Assembly: GCF_013033355.1 (NCBI RefSeq)
Contig: NZ_WQDY01000003.1
Coordinates: 62,001 to 126,000, forward strand
Origin: Ruegeria lacuscaerulensis
GTDB taxonomy: Bacteria > Pseudomonadota > Alphaproteobacteria > Rhodobacterales > Rhodobacteraceae
Direction of reading: 5' to 3'
Length of the DNA: 64,000 nt
The notes under the pieces are model-generated. The model ran no database searches. It was not told where the DNA came from and saw only the letters and a program-made list of their open reading frames with translations. Shown one piece after another: positions 1-9,528 of the stretch (position 1 is its first letter; each line of letters starts with the position of its first letter). The position numbers were made by a program, and so were the translations under genes.

Positions 1-172
1 GGATATCACCGCCTGCAGCTTGCGCCGTGATGGTCAGAGCGATCCCCAGCAGGCCCACCACACCAGCGACCGAGAAGATGCGCTGCAGGTCAAGGTGGTA
101 GCGCAGGACCATGATAATGAATGGGGCCAGGATCGCGGGCAGGACGATCGGCGCTACGATCCAGTGGTTCAT
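1..172 (-). CDS. mrpD: Mrp Na+/H+ antiporter subunit D (N-terminal part, runs off window)
   Basis: Only the first 57 codons are in the window. The ATG at 172 overlaps the mrpC stop by 4 bp (ATGA), and translation from there gives MNHWIVAPIVLPAILAPF, a hydrophobic start typical of MrpD/NuoM-like proton-translocating subunits. MrpD is one of the two large antiporter-like membrane subunits of the multi-subunit Mrp complex, which exports Na+ or K+ in exchange for protons. Identity rests on the gene order A(B)-C-D and the N-terminal hydrophobicity; the conserved Glu and Lys residues lie outside the window. Confidence 0.8.
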   Translation of the reverse strand, partial: MNHWIVAPIVLPAILAPFIIMVLRYHLDLQRIFSVAGVVGLLGIALTITAQAAGGDI

Positions 173-528
173 GCGTCATCTCCTGCCGCGTCGGTATTGT
201 CTTGCGCGTTCATGTCGATGTGGTCATTACGCGCCGACAGATAGGCGGATAACGAGATCATCACGATCACCGCTGTCATGCCAAAAGAAATGACGATTGC
301 CGTCAACACCAGCGCTTGCGGCAGCGGATCGGTGTAAGGGACATCTTCGTATTTGTTCAGCACCGCAGGCGCGTTCAGCGCCAACCGACCAGTGGCAAAC
401 AGAAACACGTTCACTGCATAGGTGATCAGCGACAGGCCCAGAATAACCGGGAATGTACGACGGCGCAGGATCAGGAAAATCCCGGCAGTGGTCATGACGC
501 CTACGGCAGAGGCAACCAGCGCTTCCAT
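169..528 (-). CDS. mrpC: Mrp Na+/H+ antiporter subunit C (NuoK-like)
   Basis: This 119-residue protein has three predicted membrane helices (about residues 3-20, 28-46 and 68-94), the size and shape of MrpC/MnhC, a homologue of complex I subunit NuoK. The stretch GLSLITYAVNVFLF and the later LPQALVLTAIVISFG match the family's conserved core. It belongs to the Mrp antiporter complex in the inner membrane. Its start overlaps the end of mrpA by one base and its stop overlaps the start of mrpD, so the three genes are translationally coupled. The polar C-terminal tail, rich in Asp and Asn, is not a family hallmark. Confidence 0.92.
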   Translation of the reverse strand: MEALVASAVGVMTTAGIFLILRRRTFPVILGLSLITYAVNVFLFATGRLALNAPAVLNKYEDVPYTDPLPQALVLTAIVISFGMTAVIVMISLSAYLSARNDHIDMNAQDNTDAAGDDA

Positions 529-3398
529 CAGACCTGCTCCTTCTCTTGTTCTTCTTCTGGCGGATCGTCACGCAGCGGGTTGATATCCATTGGGAATTCC
601 TGCGCCATACCCGGCTGCCACGCAAAACGAGACAGGCTGTCCAGTGCCAGCATGACCGCACCCAAAACCGCCAGGAAAACGCCCGTATCGAACAGGATTG
701 CTGTTGCCCATTCGAACTCTTCGAGCGGGGGCCAGTGAATATAGCCGAAGTCGCTGGTCAGGAACGGCCGTTCATTGAACCAGGCGCCGATGCCTGTTGC
801 CGCAGCGATCAGAACACCCCAACCGATTGTGCCGTGGTAGTAGAACCGCTGACGCTCGATCGCCCAAGTATAGCCGCTGGCCATGTACTGCATCAGGAAG
901 GCGATTGCCACGATCAGGCCGGCGATGAACCCTCCACCAGGCTGGTTGTGACCGCGGAAAAAGATGTAGGCACCCACCATCAGGGCAATGGGCATCATCA
1001 TACGCGTCACCACCACCATCATCAAAGGATGTGAATCCCCGGATTGAGGCCAGTGCGGCTTGCGGTTCAGCAGATAGGCCCGAACGTTGGTCGCCAGAAC
1101 GGATTCCGTCAGCGCAAAGATGATCAAAGCGGCAATGCCCAGCACGATGATCTCTCCGAACGTATCAAACCCTCGGAAGTCCACGAGGATCACGTTGACC
1201 ACATTGGTTCCCCCGCCACCCTTGTAGGAATTGGCCAGATGGAACTCTGAGATCGCGGGAAAGGCAAAGTCCCTCAGCATCAGTGCATAGACCAGAGCGC
1301 CTGTACCGATCCCGGCCCCGACCGAGATTGCTGCATCGCGCCACCGCCGCGCCGCGCTGCTGTCCCATGGTGTGTCCGTGGGCAGGAAGTTCAGGGACAA
1401 CAAAAGCAGGATCATTGTCACCACTTCAACCGAGATCTGAGTCAGCGCAAGGTCGGGTGCCGACAGATAGTTGAACGCCATCGAAACAATCAGGCCAACG
1501 ACGCCGATCAGAACCAGCGACAGCAGGCGGTTGCGGTGGAACCACATGATAGCCAGTGTCGCGGCGACCAGACAGATCCAGCCGACGACCGGAATGATCT
1601 CAAGCTTCAGCGGTTCGCGGGTGACCGGACCGATCGTGCCTGTGGCATAGGCATAATATCCCAAACCCACTGTGAACACGATCAGGATCATGGCATAGCG
1701 ACTGATCACGCCATTATGCAGCGAATCCGTGATCCGGCGGCTAAGCGCAGTCATCGCTGCGATCACAGCTTCAAAGATCACCTTGGCCTCGGGGCGGGGC
1801 AGGGCGTTCCAAAGGCTTTCCGCCCGGCGATGCTGCGACAGCAGGAACAAGCCGCCCAGCGTTGCGACGACTGACATGTAAAGCGCAGGCGTGAATCCGT
1901 GCCACAGCTTGAGCGAATAGTAAGGCAGTTTTTCGCCGCCAATCACCGCGCTGGAAACCACGGCGACCAGAGGGCCAACAATCGCTGCGGAATACAGGCC
2001 GATCAGAACGACCAAAACAATCAAAAACGCAGGGGCCAGCCAAAGACCTACAGGTGGATCATGCGGATGCGCAGGATAGTCGTCGCGTTTTGGACCCAGG
2101 AACACATGGCTGACAAAGCGGAAGGAGTAGGCTGCCGAAAACAGCGCCGCCAGAAGGGCCAGCCCAGGCACCAGGTAGTGCGAATGCAGCCAGGTGGTGT
2201 GGACGGTTTCCTCCAGCATCATTTCTTTCGACAGGAAACCGTTCAACGGTGGCAGACCGGCCATAGACAGGGCCGCTATGGTGCCAATCGTGAAAGTGAT
2301 TGGCATCAGGTGACGCAACCCGCCCAGCCGCTTTACGTCGCGCGTACCAGTTTCATGATCGACGATCCCGGCGGTCATGAACAGCGCGGCTTTGAACGTG
2401 GCGTGGTTGATGATGTGGAATACGGCAGCCACGGCAGCAAATTTGGTGCCAAAGCCCAGTAGCATGGTGATCAGACCCAGATGCGACACGGTCGAAAAGG
2501 CCAGCAATGCCTTTAGGTCATCCTTGAACAGCGCAATCACCGCGCCCATCAGCATCGTCACCAGCCCGGTGGTGGCCACGATATAGAACCACGCATCGGT
2601 CCCGGCCAGAACCGGCCACATCCGCGCCATCAGGAACAGCCCCGCCTTAACCATCGTGGCCGAGTGCAGATAGGCCGAAACAGGCGTCGGGGCGGCCATC
2701 GCGTGGGGCAGCCAGAAATGGAACGGGAACTGCGCCGATTTGGTGAAACACCCCAGAAGGATCAGGATCAACGCCGGCAGGTAATAGGGTGAGGCTTGGA
2801 TCAACTCTTTGTTCTGAAGGATCACGCTCAGGTCATACGACCCGACGATATTGCCCAAAATCAGCATCCCGGCGATCATCGCCAGACCGCCCGAACCGGT
2901 GACAGCTAATGCCATTCGTGCGCCCTGACGGCCTTCGGGCAGATGTTTCCAATAACCGATCAAAAGGAATGAGCTTAAAGATGTAAGCTCCCAGAAGATA
3001 AGCAAAAGAAGAATGTTGTCGGAGAGGACGATTCCGACCATCGCGCCCTGAAACAGCAGCAGATAGGTGTAGAACTGACCCATTGGGTCCTCACGCGAGA
3101 GATAGAACCGCGCATAGAGAATGATCAGCAGACCAATGCCAAGAATCAGCAGAGCAAACAGGAAACCAAGCCCATCCAGCATGAAATTCGCGTTCAGGCC
3201 CAGAAGGGGTATCCAATCGAACCGAGCGGTTACGACATCCCCGCGCATAACAGACGGAATGTGGATCAGCAGACCAGCAAGGGCCAGAAACGTGGTCAAA
3301 CCCGCGGCCGAGGCTGCTGCATTTCGTCCTGCCCTGATCAGCAGGGCTGGAAACACAGCGCCGAGAAAGGGAAGGGCCGCGATGAGGAATAGGGACAA
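528..3398 (-). CDS. mrpA: Mrp Na+/H+ antiporter subunit A fused to subunit B
   Basis: The product of about 956 residues joins the large MrpA subunit (antiporter-like membrane domain, homologous to NuoL, with motifs such as FPFHFWLPHAM and SAYLHSATMVKAG near residues 210-240) to a C-terminal MrpB/MnhB domain (near VVTRMMMPIALMVGAYIFFRGHN). This A-B fusion is known for PhaAB-type antiporters of alphaproteobacteria. The complex exchanges cytoplasmic Na+ or K+ for protons and gives salt and alkali tolerance. I chose the TTG at 3398 because a GGAG lies 8 bp upstream and translation then begins directly with the first membrane helix; the open frame extends to 3512 but that extension is not hydrophobic. 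Confidence 0.9.
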   Translation of the reverse strand: MSLFLIAALPFLGAVFPALLIRAGRNAAASAAGLTTFLALAGLLIHIPSVMRGDVVTARFDWIPLLGLNANFMLDGLGFLFALLILGIGLLIILYARFYLSREDPMGQFYTYLLLFQGAMVGIVLSDNILLLLIFWELTSLSSFLLIGYWKHLPEGRQGARMALAVTGSGGLAMIAGMLILGNIVGSYDLSVILQNKELIQASPYYLPALILILLGCFTKSAQFPFHFWLPHAMAAPTPVSAYLHSATMVKAGLFLMARMWPVLAGTDAWFYIVATTGLVTMLMGAVIALFKDDLKALLAFSTVSHLGLITMLLGFGTKFAAVAAVFHIINHATFKAALFMTAGIVDHETGTRDVKRLGGLRHLMPITFTIGTIAALSMAGLPPLNGFLSKEMMLEETVHTTWLHSHYLVPGLALLAALFSAAYSFRFVSHVFLGPKRDDYPAHPHDPPVGLWLAPAFLIVLVVLIGLYSAAIVGPLVAVVSSAVIGGEKLPYYSLKLWHGFTPALYMSVVATLGGLFLLSQHRRAESLWNALPRPEAKVIFEAVIAAMTALSRRITDSLHNGVISRYAMILIVFTVGLGYYAYATGTIGPVTREPLKLEIIPVVGWICLVAATLAIMWFHRNRLLSLVLIGVVGLIVSMAFNYLSAPDLALTQISVEVVTMILLLLSLNFLPTDTPWDSSAARRWRDAAISVGAGIGTGALVYALMLRDFAFPAISEFHLANSYKGGGGTNVVNVILVDFRGFDTFGEIIVLGIAALIIFALTESVLATNVRAYLLNRKPHWPQSGDSHPLMMVVVTRMMMPIALMVGAYIFFRGHNQPGGGFIAGLIVAIAFLMQYMASGYTWAIERQRFYYHGTIGWGVLIAAATGIGAWFNERPFLTSDFGYIHWPPLEEFEWATAILFDTGVFLAVLGAVMLALDSLSRFAWQPGMAQEFPMDINPLRDDPPEEEQEKEQV

Positions 3399-3619
3399 GT
3401 GCGATACTCCGGTCTTGGCGGTCAATGTATTACTGTTTTTGTAAGGGAAATTTTTCGACTGTCCAGCTATTGCAAGTTTTTCACTTCGTTCTAGGGGCGC
3501 AATCAAATGCATTTTTTGAAAAAATCTCTGACAAGAACTTGATCCCTACTCGCAAATTCTGCGCGGAATTGACTGTCTCTGTGTGATAGAACGTCGAAGA
3601 CCGTTCAGGAGGGTCGGAC

Positions 3620-4093
3620 GTGACAGACAAAACAGTCAAAAACCGCAGGTGGGTATTGGTTGGCGGTGGTGCGCTCGTCGCCACCGGTTTCGCAATCCGG
3701 GAATACCGGTTGATCCCGCCTAGCTATGCTGGCGGACATCTCAGTGTCGAAGCCGCGCACCAGCAAGCCCTGTCTGGCGACATTTTACTGCTGGATATCC
3801 GAACGCCGCGGGAATGGCAGGCGACGGGCGTGGGCGAAGGGGCCTATCCGCTTGACATGCGTCGTGACGATTTCGTTGTAGCGCTGGATCAATTGACCGA
3901 CGGGAACAAGAACGCGCCGGTTGCGCTGATTTGCGCGCGCGGAGTGCGGTCTGCGCGGCTCAGCAACAGGCTCAGCGAGGCGGGGTTCACCAATATTATC
4001 GACGTGTCGGAAGGTATGTTGGGCTCCGCAGCCGGGCCGGGTTGGGTACGTACGGGGCTGCCCGTCGGCGCATATCACGAGGCAGGCCAATGA
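3620..4093 (+). CDS. membrane-anchored rhodanese-like protein
   Basis: A 157-residue protein with an N-terminal membrane helix (about 12-26) and one rhodanese domain. The motif LLDIRTPREW (56-66) and the active-site loop CARGVRS with Cys105 are present, so a persulfide-carrying cysteine is intact. Rhodaneses move sulfane sulfur from donors such as thiosulfate; the physiological substrate is not evident. GTG is the start, with AGGAGGG six bases upstream. The stop overlaps the next gene's ATG by 4 bp, so the two are probably cotranscribed. Confidence 0.88.
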   Translation: MTDKTVKNRRWVLVGGGALVATGFAIREYRLIPPSYAGGHLSVEAAHQQALSGDILLLDIRTPREWQATGVGEGAYPLDMRRDDFVVALDQLTDGNKNAPVALICARGVRSARLSNRLSEAGFTNIIDVSEGMLGSAAGPGWVRTGLPVGAYHEAGQ

Positions 4094-4914
4094 TCCGCGC
4101 TGTCGCGATGGCGGTGGCCGCTGTATTTGCGGGGCAGGCCAGTTATGCCGCTTGCGCGGATCAGGATGGGGCGTGTCAGACCGACTCGGGTGCGTATCAC
4201 ATCGAACTGCCCAAAGCAGACAACCCACCTCTGGTCGTGTTTCTGCACGGGTACGGGGGCAGCGGTACTGGCACCATGAAGAACCGCAGCATGGTCGAGC
4301 CCCTGCTTGCACGGGGATATGCGGTGATGGCGCCCGAAGGGTTGGAACGACCAAGCCGCCCCGGAATCAAAAGCTGGAATTTCTATCCCGGTTTCGGTGA
4401 CCGGGACGAGACCGCCTTTCTGACCGAAGTGGTAGATGACGCTGCCGAACGATTTGGTATCGACAGGGACCGCGTAATTTTGGGCGGATTCTCGGCTGGC
4501 GGGTTCATGGTCAATTATCTGGCTTGCGATGCACCCGAGACGTTTTCGGCCTACGTGCCCGTGTCAGGCGGGTTCTGGCGGCCGCATCCTGAAACTTGCG
4601 AAGGTCCGGTGCGCCTGTTCCATACCCATGGCTGGATTGACAATGTGGTGCCGCTGGAAGGGCGGCTGCTGGGTGGGGGCCGGTTCCATCAGGGCGATAT
4701 CTTTGCTGGGCTGGAAATCTGGCGCTTGGCCAATGGCTGCGTTGATACCAAACCCAGCGGTTTTTCGACCACGGGCCCCTTTATGCGCCGCTATTGGAGC
4801 GGTTGTGCAGATGGCAGCGCGCTGGAATTTGCGTTGTTCCCAGGTGGACATACCGTACCTAAAGGCTGGGCCGATATGATGGTGGATTGGTACGAGGGCT
4901 TGCCCGGCGGATGA
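4090..4914 (+). CDS. secreted LpqC/PHB-depolymerase-like esterase
   Basis: A 274-residue alpha/beta hydrolase with a signal peptide (cleavage likely after the ASYA near residue 20). The triad is visible: Ser135 in GFSAGG, Asp184 in HGWIDNVVP and His254 in PGGHTVP; the oxyanion-loop motif FLHGYGG lies at 51-57. The family includes extracellular poly(3-hydroxybutyrate) depolymerase-like and feruloyl esterase-like enzymes, so the exact ester is unknown. The start chosen is the ATG overlapping the rhodanese stop; an upstream extension in frame lies inside that gene. Its stop codon abuts the opgH stop with no base between (TGATCA). Confidence 0.85.
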   Translation: MIRAVAMAVAAVFAGQASYAACADQDGACQTDSGAYHIELPKADNPPLVVFLHGYGGSGTGTMKNRSMVEPLLARGYAVMAPEGLERPSRPGIKSWNFYPGFGDRDETAFLTEVVDDAAERFGIDRDRVILGGFSAGGFMVNYLACDAPETFSAYVPVSGGFWRPHPETCEGPVRLFHTHGWIDNVVPLEGRLLGGGRFHQGDIFAGLEIWRLANGCVDTKPSGFSTTGPFMRRYWSGCADGSALEFALFPGGHTVPKGWADMMVDWYEGLPGG

Positions 4915-6783
4915 TCACTCTGCCGGGGTCATCACGCCTTTGCCCTCGATCACGCGCTTCAACTCGTCTCTGTGACGGCGGGCAGACCGGGTGATCGCGG
5001 GTTCCTTGACGTCTTCTCTCATCCCGACCATGCGGCGCGCGGATGCAGAAGATACGCCGCTGAGCGCGGACAATGGGATCGCAAAGGCCAGGCTGATCGC
5101 AATCGGGGCCAGCCAGATGGAAACCAGGCCCGACAGAATGCCCACGCTCAACGCGATGCCACTTATCGTTTCCAGTGCGTGACACAGGACCAACGTGCGC
5201 AAGCCATAGCTGCCGCCATCGCGCGTTTGCGGAGACCACCCCTTTTGAACACCGAAGGCGGTGCGGAAGACGGCAATCATCTGCTGTACCATAAGGATGG
5301 GTGCATAAAGGATTGACAGCACAACTTCGGCAAGAAACGAGGTAATGAATTTCAAGCCACCACCGAACTCGGCATAGCGCACACCGCTTAGCGGCAAGGC
5401 AAGAACGCCCAGTACCTTGGGGGCCAGCAACATGGCATACATCACCAGAATGATAAGCACATGGCGGGTTTCCGACATCTCGGGCCATTGCGGGAACAGA
5501 GGGTTGTCGGGGCTAAAGTAATAAAGGACCGACGCGTCCTCACCCTGACCGATCAGCGCCCACATCACCAGCAGGGCAAACCACAGCGGCGACATCAGAT
5601 AACCGACTGCGCCGTGGAACATGTGGAAGCGGGACACCGCGCGGAACCCGGTCGAGCCCAGCAATTTCAGGTGTTGCAGGTTGCCCTGACACCAGCGCCG
5701 ATCCCTCAGTGCGTGGTCGATCAGCGTAGGGGGCGTCTCTTCATACGACCCACGAATACGGGGTAGAAAGCGCACGGCCCATCCGGCACGGCGCAGCAGG
5801 CCTGCTTCGACGAAATCGTGGCTCATGATCAGCTTTTCGTGACCATTAAAGGCGCGCAGTTTGGGCAGGCCCGCGCTTGAGGCAAAGGCGCGCGTGCGGA
5901 TGATGGCGTTGTGGCCCCAATAATTGCCTTCTTGCCCGCACCAACGGGCCAGTCCTTCGGCAAAGGCGATGCCGTACACGCCGTTGGCAAATTGTTGCAT
6001 CCGGGCAAAGACCGATTGCGCGCCGATCAGCTGCGGATAGCTCTGGATCAGACCGGCTCCGGGGTCGCGTGCCAAAGCGTCGGTCAGGCGGGTGATGGCA
6101 CGACCGGTCATCAGACTGTCAGCATCCAGCACCAGCATGGCGTCCCAATCAGCCCCCCAGCGGCTGACCCAATCGGCGATATTGCCCACTTTGCGGTCAG
6201 TGTTTTCAGGACGACGGCGGTAATACAGCTCAAGACCCGGCGCTAGGGTCGTGCGCAGCGCCTCGACACTGGCCTGTTCCTGCGCCGCGATCTCGGGGTC
6301 GCGCGTGTCGGACAGGATGAACATGGCATAGTGATGCTGACCACCGCGCTTACTCAGATCCTCCAGCATGGTGCGGGCATTGCCCAGCACGTTCCACGGC
6401 ACCTCGTTGTAGACGGGCATCAAGAGCGCCACGCGCAGGGGCTGAGGGCGGCCTTCGCGTTTGGGCTGTTCCTGCCGCGATAGGGACACCATGCCCAGCA
6501 GCACGGTGCAGACCGTGAAAGAAATCCAGAAGAAGTTAAACGAGATCAACGTCAGCAGGATGCCTTCGATCAGGTTGATCCCTTCGGCCCCGAACCAGTC
6601 GGACATCACCCAAAGCAGCCCCAGAGTGGCCGCCATCGCAGGCGAAAAGGCCAGCGCACGCCAGAACCCGGCCGAGGCGCGCTTGCCATTCGGCACTTGC
6701 GCATCCCGAAACCCGGCGCTGAAATCCTGCGCGGGCATCGCCAGAGGGGCCTCGGGCGGCATGATATGCAGATCGCGGCTCAT
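4915..6783 (-). CDS. opgH: glucans biosynthesis glucosyltransferase OpgH
   Basis: OpgH is the inner-membrane GT2 enzyme that polymerises the beta-glucan backbone of osmoregulated periplasmic glucans from UDP-glucose. The 622-residue product has two N-terminal helices (about 46-63 and 72-98), a cytoplasmic GT2 domain with Asp159 (LSDTRD), the DAD motif at 220-222, a candidate base Asp323 (SHDFVEAG) and RDRRW at 360-364, followed by a C-terminal membrane bundle. It is shorter than the E. coli protein. The ATG at 6783 overlaps the opgG stop by 4 bp. It is the last gene of opgC-opgG-opgH. Confidence 0.93.
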   Translation of the reverse strand: MSRDLHIMPPEAPLAMPAQDFSAGFRDAQVPNGKRASAGFWRALAFSPAMAATLGLLWVMSDWFGAEGINLIEGILLTLISFNFFWISFTVCTVLLGMVSLSRQEQPKREGRPQPLRVALLMPVYNEVPWNVLGNARTMLEDLSKRGGQHHYAMFILSDTRDPEIAAQEQASVEALRTTLAPGLELYYRRRPENTDRKVGNIADWVSRWGADWDAMLVLDADSLMTGRAITRLTDALARDPGAGLIQSYPQLIGAQSVFARMQQFANGVYGIAFAEGLARWCGQEGNYWGHNAIIRTRAFASSAGLPKLRAFNGHEKLIMSHDFVEAGLLRRAGWAVRFLPRIRGSYEETPPTLIDHALRDRRWCQGNLQHLKLLGSTGFRAVSRFHMFHGAVGYLMSPLWFALLVMWALIGQGEDASVLYYFSPDNPLFPQWPEMSETRHVLIILVMYAMLLAPKVLGVLALPLSGVRYAEFGGGLKFITSFLAEVVLSILYAPILMVQQMIAVFRTAFGVQKGWSPQTRDGGSYGLRTLVLCHALETISGIALSVGILSGLVSIWLAPIAISLAFAIPLSALSGVSSASARRMVGMREDVKEPAITRSARRHRDELKRVIEGKGVMTPAE

Positions 6784-8279
6784 GTGGTCCAACGGTAGAG
6801 CCAAACCTCAGAGGCGGGCTGTTTGTCCTTCAGAAGCTGCGCGCGCAGCTCTACGTGGTTCCGCTCGCCCGGCTGAAACGAGAAGGCCAGCCGCAAGCCG
6901 CCGGTATCGGGGTTGCGTTGCAGCACGCCGTCCGAGGTTTCGGCATGGGGCGAGTCAACAAAGATGGTCATCGCATCGGGGTCATCGAACAGGTCCGAGG
7001 CCTCAAAATCGATCACTGCCAGACGTCCTTCGCCGAAGGTATTGTCGCCCATCGCGGTGTTGATCACGCGTGGCATGGGCGTGCGCTGGGGTTCTTCGCC
7101 CCAGATCAAACGATAGGATATGTCGATCTGGCTGCCGGCGGCATAGGGCTCGGCCGGGCGCCAATAGGCGACAATGTTGTCATAGATCTCCTGATCCGCC
7201 GGAATCTCGACCAGCGTCACGGTGCCTTTACCCCAATCGCCCTTGGGTTCGACCCACAGGCCGGGGCGCTTGTGGTAATTCGCCTCAAGATCCGCATAGT
7301 CCGAGAACTTGCGTTTGCGCTGCATCAGGCCAAAGCCCCGTGGGTTCGTATCCACGAACGACGAAATCTGCAGGCGGGTGGGATTGGCCAAAGGCCGCCA
7401 CAGCACCTCACCGGCGCCATTGCGAACCATCAAGCCATCGCTGTCATGAACGGCGGGGCGGAAGTCGTCAAACCGGCTGTGGTTGGTCTGGTCGAACAGG
7501 AACATCGAGGTGCCGGGCGCGATGCCCACATGGGGCAGCTCTTCGCGGGGGAAGAGCGTTGCTTCGACATCCATGATGCAGTCGGCCCCGGCGGTGACGT
7601 TGAACCGATAGGCCCCGGTCACGCTGGGGCTGTCCATCAGCGCATGCACGACCATGTTTCGCTGGCCGGGTTTGGGGCGTTCCAGCCAGAAGCGGATAAA
7701 CTCCGGGAACTCCTCCCCATCCGGATCGCCGGTTTTCAGGGCCAGACCACGCGCGGACAGCCCGTAAACCTCGTGCAGACCAATGGCGCGGAAATAGCTG
7801 GCGCCTTGCCAGACGCAGAACTCATCGGTCTTACCGGGGCGGTGCATTTCGGTGCGCAGGCGCAGGCCCGAGAACCCCAGCGTGTCGTCGATGGGCAGGG
7901 TCGGCACATCTTCGGATTTGTCGAACATCGACAGATCGAACGTCACCGGGGTGGTCATACCGTCCTCGACCGTTGAAACCTTAACAGTGCGCGGGAAATA
8001 CAGGCCTGGCGTAAAGAAATCTACGTTGAACGGCGTCTGGGTTTCATACCACAGCGCACGGTCCAGCCGGAACCGGATCGAGCGATACTGTTGATACGTC
8101 AAGTCCTGCCATTCCTGCGGAACCATTTCACGCTCGGCATAGGGTTGGCTGGCCAGTTCACGGGCCAGTGCGATCACGTCATTGCGGTCAAAGGGGACCT
8201 CGCCACCGGCAGCAAATGTGGTCGGAGCGAAAGCAAGCGCCGAAGTTGAGGCCAAAAAAGCGCGACGTGTGAAATTCAT
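6780..8279 (-). CDS. opgG: periplasmic glucans biosynthesis protein OpgG
   Basis: A 499-residue OpgG/OpgD-family protein acting in the periplasm on the nascent glucan chain. The N-terminus MNFTRRAFLAS followed by a hydrophobic run ending near TTFA is a twin-arginine signal, as in OpgD. Family motifs include QTPFNVDFFTPGLYFPR and a C-terminal domain with DISYRLIWGEEP. The ATG at 8279 overlaps the opgC stop by 4 bp; a longer open frame upstream lies inside opgC and is not used. The immediate neighbour opgH confirms the assignment. Confidence 0.92.
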   Translation of the reverse strand: MNFTRRAFLASTSALAFAPTTFAAGGEVPFDRNDVIALARELASQPYAEREMVPQEWQDLTYQQYRSIRFRLDRALWYETQTPFNVDFFTPGLYFPRTVKVSTVEDGMTTPVTFDLSMFDKSEDVPTLPIDDTLGFSGLRLRTEMHRPGKTDEFCVWQGASYFRAIGLHEVYGLSARGLALKTGDPDGEEFPEFIRFWLERPKPGQRNMVVHALMDSPSVTGAYRFNVTAGADCIMDVEATLFPREELPHVGIAPGTSMFLFDQTNHSRFDDFRPAVHDSDGLMVRNGAGEVLWRPLANPTRLQISSFVDTNPRGFGLMQRKRKFSDYADLEANYHKRPGLWVEPKGDWGKGTVTLVEIPADQEIYDNIVAYWRPAEPYAAGSQIDISYRLIWGEEPQRTPMPRVINTAMGDNTFGEGRLAVIDFEASDLFDDPDAMTIFVDSPHAETSDGVLQRNPDTGGLRLAFSFQPGERNHVELRAQLLKDKQPASEVWLYRWTT

Positions 8280-9493
8280 TTTTTTGACTTCCAGGGCTGT
8301 GACTTGAACCAACCGGCCAGATAGGCCACGCCGATGATCATGGCAAAGCCAATCATGTTGGCGATGAAGACGCTGGCAACATCCCGCCCACTCAGGTCCA
8401 ACCCAACGCCGATCAGGCGCGCTGCTGCCATGGAAAAGACGAAGACCGCCAAGGATTGCTGCCCGACCTTGGTGATGACGGTCAGCAGGAACTCCCAAAC
8501 TTTCGCGGCTGCACCCTGACCGGTTGCGATCAGGCGATGGCCATGCTCACCCGCGACGACCCAGCCCAGATAGGCCAGTGAGAGGAAGTGAACATAGCGC
8601 AGCAGGCCAAACTCGGTCTTGCCCCGCAGTTCCGAGGTCAAGGGCCAGCCCTTGCGCAGCACGGCACCCAATTCCGGCGCGGCATTGTTGATCCAGGTGA
8701 AGACCTTCCACGATCCAAACGGGGCCGACAGGATCAGGAACAGTACGGCAGCCCAGATCAGGGTTTTCGATACAGGGGGGGCAGGGATCCACCCGCGCAT
8801 GAAGGCAAAGCCGGTAAAGAACAGCAACTGCCAGCCGAAGGGGTTGAAGAACCACTGACGGTCTGACCAAGGCTCGGCTGGCAGGGCCAGCGCACCGGTT
8901 TGTGCCACCAGCCAAATCGCAATCGACGTGGCGGCCACGGCCCAGAACCCGATGCGATACAGGCCCATGTAAACAGGCATCAGCGCCAGAACCACCAGAT
9001 ACATCGGTAGGATGTCAAAGTAGTTCGGCACATAGGTCAACGTGAACAGACCGACCATCTGTGGCGCAGGATCGTTGAAGAAGTGCTGGAGGTTCAGTGA
9101 GGAAATGTATGTTTTCTCGAAGAAACCTGTCTGGTCCAGCGCCGCCATCGACATGGCCACAAAGAAGAACAGGCAGATATGCGCCCAGTAGACCTGCCAG
9201 ATGCGGAACGCCACGCGAGCCGTCCCCATCCACCAACCCTTGTGTGCAAAAGCCCCGCCGAACGCAATGGCCGAGGCCATGCCCGAGCAGAACACGAAAA
9301 TCTCGGTTGCATCTGAATAACCGAACCGCGCCGGAATCCATCTGGCCCAAGGGTCGTTCGGGATGTGTGCGATCAGGATGATGAACATCGCGATGCCGCG
9401 ATAGAAATCCAGCCGCGGGTCGCGCACGCGGGCAGGGGCGGCTGCTTGGGCCGCCACAGGCGCAAAATCAGAAGCGGGCGATGCTGTCGCCAT
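8276..9493 (-). CDS. opgC: OpgC-family membrane acyltransferase (glucan succinylation)
   Basis: A 405-residue polytopic membrane protein of the OpgC family with about ten predicted helices. The hallmark start RDPRLDFYRGIAMFIILIAH (about residues 24-43) carries the conserved Asp/Arg/His typical of these acyltransferases. OpgC transfers succinyl groups to periplasmic glucans. It is the first gene of the opgCGH unit; a weak AAGGA lies about 10 bp before the ATG. A TPR gene ends 35 bp upstream on the same strand and may be cotranscribed. Confidence 0.9.
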   Translation of the reverse strand: MATASPASDFAPVAAQAAAPARVRDPRLDFYRGIAMFIILIAHIPNDPWARWIPARFGYSDATEIFVFCSGMASAIAFGGAFAHKGWWMGTARVAFRIWQVYWAHICLFFFVAMSMAALDQTGFFEKTYISSLNLQHFFNDPAPQMVGLFTLTYVPNYFDILPMYLVVLALMPVYMGLYRIGFWAVAATSIAIWLVAQTGALALPAEPWSDRQWFFNPFGWQLLFFTGFAFMRGWIPAPPVSKTLIWAAVLFLILSAPFGSWKVFTWINNAAPELGAVLRKGWPLTSELRGKTEFGLLRYVHFLSLAYLGWVVAGEHGHRLIATGQGAAAKVWEFLLTVITKVGQQSLAVFVFSMAAARLIGVGLDLSGRDVASVFIANMIGFAMIIGVAYLAGWFKSQPWKSKK

Positions 9494-9528
9494 ACGTGTT
9501 CTGTCCTTCTTTGGTCTTTTTATTTTTG

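Noticed and set aside
6855..7976. 373-codon open frame on the plus strand
   Set aside because: Antisense shadow of opgG, which has a Tat signal and family motifs.
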